A stretch of 64,000 nt of DNA. It comes from JABGQS01 sp963674545 (lineage in GTDB: Bacteria; Bacillota; Clostridia; Christensenellales; SZUA-584). Every line of letters begins with the position of its first letter. Position 1 is the stretch's first letter. The notes under the pieces are model-generated. The model was not told the DNA's origin, searched no databases, and saw only the letters and a program-made list of their open reading frames with translations. The DNA lies in the NCBI GenBank assembly GCA_963674545.2, contig CAXXFB010000001.1:930001-994000 (forward strand), written 5' to 3'. Shown here one piece after another: positions 1 through 8,955 of this stretch. The translations under genes and the position numbers were made by a program.

Positions 1-912
1 CCATTTCCTACCCTTGACGTGGTTGTTGCACGGCTCTATCGCCATTACGTACTCTCCAGGTTTCAGATACTTCCACTGTGTTATATACGGCAGATAAGAA
101 GCATCGTATTCGAACCGGACTCTGGTGCATGGTTCGTTTTTTCTGTCGGCAAGAGAAAAGCTTACTCCGTTCCTGTCGCCTTTAAGCTTGTGTATAAATG
201 TCTGCTCAATATATTCTGCGTCCGGTTCTGTCACTTCCTTATGTTCGTTTTTTACACTGCTGCTGTATGCGTCCCATCCTTCAATGTCTGCATCCGGGAG
301 CTTTATAGACATCTGCGGGTTCAAGAACGGATAGCCGAAATTGAAGTGAAACAATACCATGAACGGTGTAGCCCGCCAACCTTCGTTCACGACTTTGTTA
401 TATATCTTTAGCTTATTATCTTTCTTGTTCAAATGTATGCTTCTGTAGAGAGCAATATCTTCAAACTGGAATTTATACTGGTGCACCCTGCCGGATACTA
501 TGATCTCATCGTCAGTATCTTCTATCGTGACTTTCTCCGCTGAGGTGTTCGATAAGCAGCCGTGCATACCTAAATCGACACCGTCCATGCTGCAAGGCTC
601 ACCGACTTGGGTTAGTCCACAGGTCGTAAGAAATCCTGCTCCAAAGCTCCTCAGCCACTCGTGCCCTCTTGCATCATAATATAGCGGATGTATGACTCCG
701 GCTTTTGACAGGAAAGCTATGCTTTTCCCACAGATTTTGAGTGAATAGATATCCAGGCATCTGTCCTGCAGAACCGTCATCGAAAGACCGCTGCTGTTCT
801 CCATTAAAACAGCTTTTAAACCTAATGCTTTCCCATCCTGTATTTTTATGCTCATCGCGCCGGCATACTGGAAGCTGTGTCCGATGTAAGAGCGCTGTTT
901 TCCTTTATTCAT
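1..912 (-). CDS. DUF4432 aldose-1-epimerase-like protein, C-terminus cut by window edge
   Basis: A continuous reading frame of 304 codons runs from an ATG at 912 to base 1 with no stop, so the C-terminus lies outside the window. The product resembles the DUF4432 proteins of the galactose-mutarotase-like beta-sandwich superfamily. It shares with the second window copy (38480-39535) the same blocks in the same order: an N-terminal YxG/Q-rich segment, an FGAGFLTTCGL block, a GMHG/GIHD block, and FMVLFHFNFGYP. Such proteins are thought to bind or interconvert sugar anomers, but the reaction of this family is not established. It is the last visible gene of the cluster 1 operon, 79 nt after the isomerase-like gene and behind a hairpin at 951-976 that may lower its expression. 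Confidence 0.8.
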   Translation of the reverse strand, partial: MNKGKQRSYIGHSFQYAGAMSIKIQDGKALGLKAVLMENSSGLSMTVLQDRCLDIYSLKICGKSIAFLSKAGVIHPLYYDARGHEWLRSFGAGFLTTCGLTQVGEPCSMDGVDLGMHGCLSNTSAEKVTIEDTDDEIIVSGRVHQYKFQFEDIALYRSIHLNKKDNKLKIYNKVVNEGWRATPFMVLFHFNFGYPFLNPQMSIKLPDADIEGWDAYSSSVKNEHKEVTEPDAEYIEQTFIHKLKGDRNGVSFSLADRKNEPCTRVRFEYDASYLPYITQWKYLKPGEYVMAIEPCNNHVKGRKW

Positions 913-950
913 AATTATCTCCAGCTAAAATAAAGTTTACATATAACAAA

Positions 951-976
951 GCCGAGGCATATATCGCTGCCTCGGC
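951..976 (-). terminator. Hairpin between isomerase-like gene and DUF4432 gene
   Basis: A perfect 9-bp stem (GCCGAGGCA/TGCCTCGGC) with an 8-nt loop lies in the 79-nt gap. On the minus strand it is followed only by a weak T run (TTTG), so a partial terminator or an mRNA-stabilising stem fits better than a full stop. Confidence 0.6.
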
Positions 977-991
977 TTTTACTTTTTGTCA

Positions 992-2023
992 TCAGCCCTT
1001 CATCAGGTGTTCCATCACATACATCTCCAGAGCCTCATAGTCACGGGCATCTATGCACTGCTGCTGATATTTCTTATCAAAGCTCTCTACCTTTGCTTCA
1101 AGCATCCTGGCTATCTTGAGACTGTTCTCGAGGTGACGGTAGCTGTCATCCTGTTTCTGTGTTCTTACTGCCTTTACGTCGAGGCCTACATATTCTCCTC
1201 TGCTGCCATAGTTGTTATCCATCAACACTTTTATCTGGTTGAAACCACGCCTCAGATTGTCGACTGCAAACGCTTTGTCCTGATCATACTTCATGCCGTT
1301 CTGGTCGTTAAGGTGTACACTGAACAGCTTATCGAACGCAAGAGCAAAAGCTATCTCGTTTGCCGGGTCAAGACCCGCCAGCACTGCATGCGCAGTCTCA
1401 AGAAGTCCGCCTACACGGCCAGGGTCTATCGTTGCAGATGCAAGCGCCATCGTATGCCCCATCGTCGGGCAGAAGCTGATGTCTACAGGCTCGTTTGGTT
1501 TAGTCTCTATCATAATACGAATGTTCTTATCGTACTCTAGCATCTTGTTCATCGCGCCTATTATGCGCTGTGTGCTTAGAACCGGGTCTTTGCTCTCATA
1601 CACATATGTACCTTCTCTTGCAAGCCAAAGTACTATATTCCTACAGCCGAGCGCTTTTGCTATGTCTATGCTACGGTATGAGCGCCACATAGCGAACTCT
1701 CTGTCTTCCGCATTGTTCGAAGTATAGCCGCCGTCTATCGTCCTTGGGTCCATCCACAGCCTCGGCGCTACGAACTCTGCCACAAGACCATGGTCATCAA
1801 GTATCGTCTTTACCTTTTCCGCTTCTTTTATTATCTGGTCTTCGCTTAGCTCGTTCATGTTCGGCACGGCGTCATCGTCGTGGAACTGAATTGCGTCGAA
1901 TCCTATTTCCTTATACTTTTTCACCTTAGTGACGAAGTCAATCTCATCCCTTACCGGCGGCCCGAAAGCGTCCGCACCGCTGTGCACGTTCCAAGGACCT
2001 GCTGAATACTTGAATTTTGACAT
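992..2023 (-). CDS. Xylose-isomerase-like TIM-barrel protein (cluster 1 copy)
   Basis: This 343-residue protein aligns by eye with class I (Streptomyces-type) xylose isomerase. Visible matches are the catalytic HDDD block (H48-D51), E173 and K175 in a KPNEP block, E209 and H212, a KYDQD block (D247, D249) and D282, all at nearly the spacing seen in true XylA. One metal ligand, the Asp equivalent to Streptomyces Asp245, is His237 here, and the protein is about 40 residues shorter than XylA. It is therefore probably an aldose/ketose isomerase or epimerase for a sugar other than xylose. The start is fixed by a GGAG-type site just upstream. It follows the PotC-like gene by 30 nt. A 98.5% identical copy lies at 29931-30962. 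Confidence 0.8.
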   Translation of the reverse strand: MSKFKYSAGPWNVHSGADAFGPPVRDEIDFVTKVKKYKEIGFDAIQFHDDDAVPNMNELSEDQIIKEAEKVKTILDDHGLVAEFVAPRLWMDPRTIDGGYTSNNAEDREFAMWRSYRSIDIAKALGCRNIVLWLAREGTYVYESKDPVLSTQRIIGAMNKMLEYDKNIRIMIETKPNEPVDISFCPTMGHTMALASATIDPGRVGGLLETAHAVLAGLDPANEIAFALAFDKLFSVHLNDQNGMKYDQDKAFAVDNLRRGFNQIKVLMDNNYGSRGEYVGLDVKAVRTQKQDDSYRHLENSLKIARMLEAKVESFDKKYQQQCIDARDYEALEMYVMEHLMKG

Positions 2024-2053
2024 ATTTATTTCTCCTTTGTCTTTATAATTATA

Positions 2054-2881
2054 TTATTTTGCTAGTCTATCGTCTTCTGTTCCCGTGTACTTCGCCATGA
2101 GTACTATTAGAATTATCGAGAACAGCAGAACTACTGTAGAGATTGCGAATATCTCCGGTGATATACCAAACCTAATTGAACCGTAGATGTATACCGGCAG
2201 TGTTACGTCAGTACCCGCAAGGAAGTATGTGATTATGATCTCGTCGAACGACATCGTGAACGCAAGCAGCGCACCACCGATAACTGCACGCTTTATCATC
2301 GGCAGCGTTACATACCAGAACGCTTTTATTGGCGTTGCTCCAAGGTCGTTTGCAGCCTTTTCAAGGTTTGGCGAAAGCCTCTGCAGTCTCGCAAGAACCT
2401 GGAACATCACCACAGCTGTTGTAAACGTCATATGCCCGAGAAGTATAGTTGACAGGCTCAGCTTAACTGAAAGACTTACGAGCACCAGAAGCATCGAAAG
2501 GCCGACAATTATACCCGGAAGTATTATCGGCAGGTTTGCTACCGCTTTAAAAAGGTTCTGCCCCGGGAACTTGACTCTATTTAAGAACAGAGCGCCGCTC
2601 GTGCCAACGATTACTGCGACAACCACCGCAACGCCGGATATCACAAACGAGTTTCGAAGCGCAATCAGTACGTCTTGATTCTTAAAAACGTCTGCATACC
2701 AGCCAAAAGTCATATCCGATAGCTTCAACGTTGTCGTCGAGCTATTGAAAGAATATAGCACGACAACGATAAGCGGCAGATACAGGAATAAGTATACAAG
2801 CGCTCCATATATAGAGAGGCCTGGGAATCTGAATTTCTTTTTTGGTTTTAGCTCAACCGTATCTTTATTGTCTTTCATCAT
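2054..2881 (-). CDS. ABC importer permease, PotC type
   Basis: A 275-residue inner-membrane permease with about six predicted helices, the first near residues 25-45. The typical EAA loop is visible as AANDLGATPIKAFWYVTLP near residues 175-195 and contacts the ATPase. The family (PotC/YdcV-like) imports polyamines, and close relatives import other small charged organic compounds, so the substrate cannot be read from the name alone. The start overlaps the stop of the PotB-like gene by 4 nt, which indicates translational coupling. It is the last transporter gene before the isomerase-like gene. Confidence 0.88.
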   Translation of the reverse strand: MMKDNKDTVELKPKKKFRFPGLSIYGALVYLFLYLPLIVVVLYSFNSSTTTLKLSDMTFGWYADVFKNQDVLIALRNSFVISGVAVVVAVIVGTSGALFLNRVKFPGQNLFKAVANLPIILPGIIVGLSMLLVLVSLSVKLSLSTILLGHMTFTTAVVMFQVLARLQRLSPNLEKAANDLGATPIKAFWYVTLPMIKRAVIGGALLAFTMSFDEIIITYFLAGTDVTLPVYIYGSIRFGISPEIFAISTVVLLFSIILIVLMAKYTGTEDDRLAK

Positions 2882-3777
2882 TCCGTAAAGCCCTCCTTAC
2901 TCCCAAGTTTTGTGGACACGAACAGGATTAGCACCGCCACGAGGAACAGTATGAATCCAAGCGCAGATCCTAGAGGCCAGTTATACGCCTGTCCGAATTG
3001 GTCGGATATCAGACTTCCGAACATTATCATCTTTGTACCGCCGAGCTGTTTAGGAATGATGTAGTCGCCTAGCGAAATGACGAACGCCATCGTAAAACCG
3101 TTGAGCACGCCCGGAAGCGACAGCGGGAACACCACGTTTATAAACCGCTTGAAGCTGTTTGCGCCAAGATCGGATGCCGCCGCCATAAGATTTTTTGGTA
3201 TCTTTTCGAGCGAATTGAATATCGGTATAAACACGAACGGCAGCGTTATATGCACCAGCGTTATGACCACCGCGAACGGGCTGTATATCAGCCACGATAC
3301 CGGCTCGTTAACTATATGCAAACCAAGAAGCACACTGTTTATAAGCCCCGTCCTTCCTAGCACGGTACGCCATGCGATAATTCTAACCAGATAGCTGACC
3401 CAAAGCGGCACTAGTATCAGCAGGTAAAACTGGTTGCGGAACCGTTTTATTTTGCGTGAAACCAGATATGCAAGCGGATACCCCATCAGAAGACTTATGC
3501 ACGATATCATCAGCGCATAGAAAATAGTCTTGAAGAATATCGGCAGATATATCGGGTTTGTAAAAAACTCTGCATAGTTCTGCAGCGTAGTTATGCTCTT
3601 GTCCATCTGAGCATCTACTTTGAAGTAAAGGCTGTACTGTACAACCACCAAAAGCGGCAGTATTACGAATATGATAATCCATACAGCTATAGGTATACCT
3701 ATGATAAGCTTTTTTAAACGCTTTGCCGGGCTTATTTTATTCTTTAAAACAGACTCATCAGGAGAGATTTTCTTCAT
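2878..3777 (-). CDS. ABC importer permease, PotB type
   Basis: A permease of 299 residues when started at the ATG at 3777, which has a GGAGG site 6-7 nt upstream. A longer in-frame start at 3810 lies deep inside the ATPase gene and has no comparable site, so I reject it. Hydrophobic helices begin near residue 24 and the EAA loop reads AAASDLGANSFKRFINVVFP. The protein would form the heterodimeric membrane channel with the PotC-like partner. It overlaps the ATPase stop by 20 nt and the PotC-like start by 4 nt, so the three genes are tightly coupled. Confidence 0.88.
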   Translation of the reverse strand: MKKISPDESVLKNKISPAKRLKKLIIGIPIAVWIIIFVILPLLVVVQYSLYFKVDAQMDKSITTLQNYAEFFTNPIYLPIFFKTIFYALMISCISLLMGYPLAYLVSRKIKRFRNQFYLLILVPLWVSYLVRIIAWRTVLGRTGLINSVLLGLHIVNEPVSWLIYSPFAVVITLVHITLPFVFIPIFNSLEKIPKNLMAAASDLGANSFKRFINVVFPLSLPGVLNGFTMAFVISLGDYIIPKQLGGTKMIMFGSLISDQFGQAYNWPLGSALGFILFLVAVLILFVSTKLGSKEGFTE

Positions 3778-4909
3778 AATTTTCCTCCCTGCAGCACTCG
3801 CCTTCTTCATCCCTGTACGCTATAGCGCTGTCGTGCGAGAAATACAGCTCTATCTCATCGCCCAGGTTATGCTGCTGATAATCACTTGCCGGCTCTGTGT
3901 ATCTTATGGTGTTACAGCCTATCTTTACCGTTATGTCAAAATCGTTGCCGCGGAATATAATTCTGTCCACTCTTCCACATATAACGTTGAATTTTTCTGT
4001 ATTTTCGGGTTTCTTGTATAAAATTCGTTCCGGACGTATACCTATGCACACCGAGCTTCCTTCGGTAAAGCTCTCGTGCTTTTTGGCTATCAAAACTCCG
4101 CCTTCTAATCCTGCCTTTACATACTCTGCGTCAACCTTGTCAACATTAGTATATAAAAAGTTCATTTCGCCAATGAAGCCGGCAACAAAACGGGTGGCCG
4201 GAGAATTATAAACTTCGTCCGGAGTACCTATCTGGTGAATAACGCCTTTGTCCATGACGCAGATTTTATCCGACATCGTTATCGCTTCTGTCTGATCGTG
4301 CGTTACATATATAAAAGTTATATCAACGTTTTTCTGTATATCTTTTAGCACAGTCTGCATGACTGTTCTGAGCTTGAAGTCAAGCGCTCCTAAGGGCTCG
4401 TCAAGCAATAGGGCTCTTGGATGGTTAACCAAGGAACGTGCAAGAGCTATCCTCTGTCTCTGTCCGCCCGATAGCTGCTGCGGAAGCCGGTGCGCAAAGT
4501 CGCTCATTTCTACCAGATTTAATATATCTTTTATCATAGGATCTGCCTGCGCCGGACGTATCTTCTTCATCTTGAGCGGAAAATAAACATTTTTATATAT
4601 GTTCATGTGCGGGAACAGTGCGTAATCCTGAAATACCGTGTTTACGTTTCTAAGATGCGGCGGAGTGTTCGTTACGTCTTCTCCTGCAAGATATATCCGC
4701 CCTGCACTCGGGTCTTCAAGACCGGAAATCATGCGCAGAGTAGTTGTCTTACCGCATCCCGAAGGCCCCAGCAACGAAAAGAATTCTCCATGTTTGATCC
4801 CGAAAGAACTGTCCTGCACCGCTGTGAAATCCCCGTATTTTTTCTTGATGTGTTTTAACTCGATTTCATATTCGCCTGAGTTAGGTTTGTCCTTATCAAT
4901 ATTCGCCAT
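3758..4909 (-). CDS. ABC importer ATPase, PotA type
   Basis: A 383-residue nucleotide-binding subunit. Visible motifs are Walker A GPSGCGKTT (48-56), the Q-loop QDYALFPHM, signature LSGGQRQRIALARS, Walker B LLLDEPLGALD and the switch His in YVTHD, followed by a C-terminal TOBE-type regulatory region from about residue 240. It powers the PotB/PotC-like channel. It lies 68 nt after the binding-protein gene, behind a strong hairpin (4939-4965). The charged C-terminus overlaps the next gene. The family assignment is certain. The substrate is not. Confidence 0.92.
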   Translation of the reverse strand: MANIDKDKPNSGEYEIELKHIKKKYGDFTAVQDSSFGIKHGEFFSLLGPSGCGKTTTLRMISGLEDPSAGRIYLAGEDVTNTPPHLRNVNTVFQDYALFPHMNIYKNVYFPLKMKKIRPAQADPMIKDILNLVEMSDFAHRLPQQLSGGQRQRIALARSLVNHPRALLLDEPLGALDFKLRTVMQTVLKDIQKNVDITFIYVTHDQTEAITMSDKICVMDKGVIHQIGTPDEVYNSPATRFVAGFIGEMNFLYTNVDKVDAEYVKAGLEGGVLIAKKHESFTEGSSVCIGIRPERILYKKPENTEKFNVICGRVDRIIFRGNDFDITVKIGCNTIRYTEPASDYQQHNLGDEIELYFSHDSAIAYRDEEGECCREENYEENLS

Positions 4910-4938
4910 TTTTCATCCCTCGTCAATATCATGTAATT

Positions 4939-4965
4939 GAGGCCGGAGACATCTCCTCCGGCCTC
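4939..4965 (-). promoter_or_regulatory. Intercistronic hairpin after PotD-like gene
   Basis: A GC-rich stem (GAGGCCGGAG/CTCCGGCCTC) sits between the binding-protein and ATPase genes and is not followed by a T run on the minus strand. By analogy with malE-malF it may protect the upstream mRNA so that more binding protein than transporter is made. Confidence 0.6.
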
Positions 4966-4977
4966 ACTAAAGTGGTC

Positions 4978-6138
4978 TTACTTAGAAGCTTCTGCTTTAG
5001 CTTCGTTCCAAAGGTTAACTCTTCTCTCGAAGTCTTCCGGAGTCTTCATGACAAATACCGGAACTGGAACATTATCAATATCATCATATGCGCACAATCT
5101 TACAACATCCGGATCAAGCGCGTTTTTTGCTGCCGGTGTAACAGCGCCGAAGCTCATTACTTCTGCGAGCTTGACTTGGTTTTCATCTGCAAGCATCCAG
5201 TCCATAAACTTATGAGCAGTCTCGGGATTTGCAGCGTCTTTAAGCATTACCCAGCCGTCTATCCAGGCATATATGCCTTCTTCCGGCATCATTCTCCCGA
5301 CATTCATGCCCGCTTCGTCACGAAGATACATAACAAGACCGGAGTCGTATCCGGATATTGATGCATTTGTTTCACCGGTCTGGAGGAGCTGTTTTTCATT
5401 GTCGAATCCGTTGGAGAATGTTCTGCAGTTTTTAGCGATAAGAACAAGCTTTTCTTTGACTGCCGCAAACTCTTCGTCCGACAGGTTATACGGGTCTTCA
5501 AACCCTAAAGCAATCGCCGTGCAGACTACCATGTTGTTTGCTTCGTCTGTAACTGAGATCTGTCCGGCATATGCCGGATCCCACATTATGCTCCATGTCT
5601 GCGGCAGGTCCGGTAGTGCATCCATGTTGTATACGAAGTTGTTTGAACCCCAAACCATGGGCACGTGATACATTTCGCCGTCATACATTTTATAGTCAGC
5701 ATCCTTGAAGAATCCACTTAGCTTATCATAGTTCGTTATTTTTGACTGGTCAATCGATTGAATTATTCCAGCATCATAATAACGTTGTACCGAACCGCAG
5801 TCAATAGATACAATGTCATACTGTGTGCCGCCAGCCATAGCCTTAGTGAACATCTCTTCTACTGTTCCGGCGTATGTCGCATTAACGGTCACTCCATACA
5901 TCTCTTCAAAAGGCCCGACCCAATCCGGTTCTGTGTAGCCTTGGAAGCAAAGTATATTGACTTCTGTTTCACCTGAAGAATCAGCATCTGCTGTGTCCTG
6001 AGAAGCATCCCCGGAATCCTGAGCTGTATCCTGAGATGTGTCAGAATCAGATGTATCGGCATCTTTTGGTCCGCAGGCTACAAGCATACAGCTCACAACC
6101 AGCATGACTACAACAATTACAAAAAATCTTTTCTTCAT
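4978..6138 (-). CDS. ABC importer substrate-binding lipoprotein, PotD type
   Basis: A 386-residue lipoprotein. A short basic N-terminus and hydrophobic stretch end in a lipobox at Cys22 (LVAC), followed by an acidic Asp/Ser/Thr-rich linker to about residue 58, then a periplasmic-binding fold of the spermidine/putrescine class (FQGYTEPDWVGPFEEMYG, and a DIVSIDCGSV segment). It would deliver the substrate to the PotA/B/C-like complex. Its place in an operon with sugar-active enzymes suggests a ligand other than plain polyamines, perhaps an amino- or quaternary-amine compound. This is inference. It lies 54 nt after the fucose-isomerase-like gene. Confidence 0.88.
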   Translation of the reverse strand: MKKRFFVIVVVMLVVSCMLVACGPKDADTSDSDTSQDTAQDSGDASQDTADADSSGETEVNILCFQGYTEPDWVGPFEEMYGVTVNATYAGTVEEMFTKAMAGGTQYDIVSIDCGSVQRYYDAGIIQSIDQSKITNYDKLSGFFKDADYKMYDGEMYHVPMVWGSNNFVYNMDALPDLPQTWSIMWDPAYAGQISVTDEANNMVVCTAIALGFEDPYNLSDEEFAAVKEKLVLIAKNCRTFSNGFDNEKQLLQTGETNASISGYDSGLVMYLRDEAGMNVGRMMPEEGIYAWIDGWVMLKDAANPETAHKFMDWMLADENQVKLAEVMSFGAVTPAAKNALDPDVVRLCAYDDIDNVPVPVFVMKTPEDFERRVNLWNEAKAEASK

Positions 6139-6192
6139 CTTAATCTCTCCTTTTTTTATTTACCCTATCATGCAATAGGAAACTAAAAGTCA

Positions 6193-7497
6193 TTATAAAC
6201 AGCAAAATTTGATATCATTCATCTCGCAGAAAGCTTCAAGCTCGTCTGAAACATCGCCGTATCCCGCCATCCAGTGATGGCCTGTTCCTTGCTTTGCTAT
6301 CTGCCTGTTTATTTCAAGAACATCCTTGTCCATTTTTACTTTCAATGGGTTGCCTGGAAAATCCATGCTTGCAGGAACAGCCTGCCCTGTCATTACGCAC
6401 ATGCGCAGATTCTCTCCGGCGCCTACGAGGTTGGCGAGAGTTACAATTCCAGTCTTTGCCGTGAACAGTGCGCACACTCCGCTGTCAGCAAGCCTTACCG
6501 GCGCAAGGTCTATCTCTTCCTTCGTTGCAGCAAGGCTGAACCCGCCCGAACCACAGTGGGAAAAGAGCAGAGAATTATCATCCGTGTATGCATACAGTAT
6601 GTCAGTGTTATGAATCGGCTGGCCGGTAAGATCATACAGTATCTTCATCATCACGGTGCTGTTTACGTCACCTTCACAACCGCACACTATACCTTCTTCC
6701 GACAAAAGTGAATATCCGAGGCATACTTTGCCCATATAGTTGGGATAACATTTAACAACAATGCCTTCAAGCGCATATTCATTTATCAGGTTTTTCATTC
6801 CAAGGTAGTATTGTAACGATTCTATCATGTGATTTTCTGCAGATGATATTTTGATGTTCTCACCGTAGAGCTTCTTTAGCTCTTGGTTTGCTTTTTCAAT
6901 CGGTATCTTTTTAGCTGCTTCAAGCAGCTCTGATTCATCAAGGTTTATGATGCGTACTCCGGTCTTCTTTTTGATTGCAAACTCGTCGAAAGCTATCTCT
7001 GTCATTCCTTTTATCCTGCCGCCCACACTTCCTATGCGAACTCTTTTAAGATGTCCGGCAAGCTTAATTGTCTTTGCAATTTTGCGTATCTCATCTATTG
7101 TTTGTGCATCGTCTGGGTTTCCGTATACTGCGTAGTACTTTTGGTCTATATCGGTGAAAACCGAGCATATCTGATGGACACCGCACATAGAGCCTGACTC
7201 TATGTTGGGAAAAGCCCACAATATCACAGGCTTTTCTATGTAGCCAAGAAGGTCAAGCAAGTGATGGTCTTCCGACCATGTACCCACGCATACCAGCAGC
7301 GCAGATAAATCTTTGCCTAAAAGCTTGTCCGCAGCTTCGTTCATGGATTTAAGATCATACATCACGACTCCGCAGTTGTATATATTCACTCCTGCGCTCT
7401 CCAGCGACCCAGCGCACTCGCCAAGCAGCTTTGGCGCTTCACTGAATCCAACTTCATATTCTCCTGCCAGTGCGATAATACCGAGTAATGGTTCCAT
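6193..7497 (-). CDS. L-fucose/L-arabinose isomerase-like protein (cluster 1)
   Basis: A 434-residue protein of the fucose/arabinose isomerase superfamily. The C-terminal half carries family marks: a CGCEGDVNST block with the metal-binding acidic residues, a LLFSHCGSGG block, and a terminal GHHWMAGYGDVSDEL block that supplies a metal-binding His. True FucI is about 590 residues, so this is one of the shorter family members of unassigned substrate. The start has a GGAGG site 6 nt upstream. It lies between the MttB-like gene (15-nt gap) and the PotD-like gene. A distant relative lies at 61511-62920. Confidence 0.8.
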   Translation of the reverse strand: MEPLLGIIALAGEYEVGFSEAPKLLGECAGSLESAGVNIYNCGVVMYDLKSMNEAADKLLGKDLSALLVCVGTWSEDHHLLDLLGYIEKPVILWAFPNIESGSMCGVHQICSVFTDIDQKYYAVYGNPDDAQTIDEIRKIAKTIKLAGHLKRVRIGSVGGRIKGMTEIAFDEFAIKKKTGVRIINLDESELLEAAKKIPIEKANQELKKLYGENIKISSAENHMIESLQYYLGMKNLINEYALEGIVVKCYPNYMGKVCLGYSLLSEEGIVCGCEGDVNSTVMMKILYDLTGQPIHNTDILYAYTDDNSLLFSHCGSGGFSLAATKEEIDLAPVRLADSGVCALFTAKTGIVTLANLVGAGENLRMCVMTGQAVPASMDFPGNPLKVKMDKDVLEINRQIAKQGTGHHWMAGYGDVSDELEAFCEMNDIKFCCL

Positions 7498-7512
7498 CTC
7501 TATCCTCCGATA

Positions 7513-8943
7513 TCAGAATTGTTTTTCGTACTTTACTATTATGTCCGCTAGCTTAGCCGATTTATCTTCATCCAACGGGTTTTGAATCCCCTTTTCAAGT
7601 ATGCTTTTCTTAATATTGTTTGCAGCCTTGGCAGAAGAAATCTTACCTTCTTCACGCCACACTCCGTAGTTCGCACCGTTCGATATGTCCATCGGAGCAT
7701 GCTCTCCCGACCTTAAGTTCATTAAAGTATGGTCTTCCATCATGAATATTTCTTTTGGACCGACCTTGTTTATAACGTCCGCTGCTATCGTTTCGTCTGT
7801 CACTTCTATACCACGCTTCATCCTGCGTACGATGCGGCAGATCTCGTTATCCATTATCAGCTGCTCCGTCGTTATAGTCATTCCCGTTCCCAGCATGCCG
7901 AGGTTCATTATCATGCTGTTTTCGCCTCCGATACCGCACATCGTCGAGAGCATCTTCTCCCACGCTCCCTGTTCATCATGCAGGTTCGAATCGTTGTCCG
8001 GCGCTGTTGTATGACTGGGAATATTATAAAACTCAGCCATCTGGGCCCCTGCTATACGCAGCATCGAAGACTCCGGTCTGCCTATAAGCACGTTGGTGCG
8101 CTGCATATCATATGTTGTCCATGCGCAGGCGTATATCACCGGGAGGCCCGGGTTAATAATCTGTGATATCACTATACCTGAGAGCACCTCTGTATTGTGC
8201 ACTGTTAGCAGTCCGGCTACCGTAAACGGAGCTGTCACTCCGGCTATCGGCTGCGGCAGAAAAGCAATAGGCATGCCCGCCTCTGAGACCTTATGCAGTG
8301 CACGAACAGCACCACGCTCCCAATAAAGCGGGCTTGTTGTGGAAAGCTGGCTTATCAGGTTGCTGCGTCCGTTCAGTTCTTCAACACCGAGGACTGTTTT
8401 GCACATTTCGAGTGCTGCGTTGTTTATTATATCGCTCTCGCAGCTAAAGAATATTGGCTTTTTAGATACATCAAGTATTTGTTTGATTGCATAGAGCAAA
8501 GAGGTATTAAGGTTAACATCCTGCGGGCTGAATGGTACTCCTATAATATCTACTTCGCTCAATGCATCAGACACAATTGAAAACTCTTTAACATCCGAGA
8601 GCTCTGCGTCCCTACGCTCTCCGCTTTCGTCTATCATTGTAAACACAGCGTTATGTCCGCTTCCGCAAACGCAGTCATCTTCGCCGAGTACAAAAGCAAT
8701 ATTTCCGTCCCTGTCCAAAACAGGGAAGCTTGCAGGGCAGGAAGAAAGTGATTTTTCAACTATTTCCTTAGGGAATTTCGCCCTCTGTGAATCGAAATCG
8801 ACTTCACAGCCGGCTTCCTTCAATATGTTTAGAACGTCGTTATCTTCTATTAAGAGGCCTGTCTGTTCCAATATATTAAGCGATGCCTCGTGTACTTTTT
8901 TTATCTCTTCTTCGGCTAATACCTTCAGTGTATTCAACTTCAT
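7513..8943 (-). CDS. MttB-family (trimethylamine methyltransferase-like) protein, non-pyrrolysine
   Basis: A 476-residue protein of the MttB superfamily, recognisable from the N-terminal LxxEEIxKVHEASLNILEQTG segment, the CGSGHNAVF block, and TTSPLYWERGAVRAL. The frame is open with no internal TAG, so it lacks the pyrrolysine of true MttB. Non-pyrrolysine members characterised so far demethylate quaternary amines such as glycine betaine, proline betaine or carnitine and pass the methyl group to a corrinoid protein. No corrinoid protein or corrinoid:THF methyltransferase gene is near. The operon context suggests an N-methylated sugar- or cyclitol-like substrate, which is inference. The start has an AGGAGG site. 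Confidence 0.85.
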   Translation of the reverse strand: MKLNTLKVLAEEEIKKVHEASLNILEQTGLLIEDNDVLNILKEAGCEVDFDSQRAKFPKEIVEKSLSSCPASFPVLDRDGNIAFVLGEDDCVCGSGHNAVFTMIDESGERRDAELSDVKEFSIVSDALSEVDIIGVPFSPQDVNLNTSLLYAIKQILDVSKKPIFFSCESDIINNAALEMCKTVLGVEELNGRSNLISQLSTTSPLYWERGAVRALHKVSEAGMPIAFLPQPIAGVTAPFTVAGLLTVHNTEVLSGIVISQIINPGLPVIYACAWTTYDMQRTNVLIGRPESSMLRIAGAQMAEFYNIPSHTTAPDNDSNLHDEQGAWEKMLSTMCGIGGENSMIMNLGMLGTGMTITTEQLIMDNEICRIVRRMKRGIEVTDETIAADVINKVGPKEIFMMEDHTLMNLRSGEHAPMDISNGANYGVWREEGKISSAKAANNIKKSILEKGIQNPLDEDKSAKLADIIVKYEKQF

Positions 8944-8955
8944 AACCGGCGCCTC

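Noticed and set aside
986..1540. Long antisense ORFs opposite the isomerase-like and dehydrogenase genes, repeated in both copies
   Set aside because: They appear twice only because the sense genes are duplicated; composition is not protein-like and no start sites are present.
2878..3810. Start of the PotB-like gene at 3810
   Set aside because: It lies well inside the ATPase gene without a ribosome binding site; the ATG at 3777 has GGAGG at ideal spacing.
7513..8943. Pyrrolysine-containing MttB
   Set aside because: The reading frame has no internal TAG.
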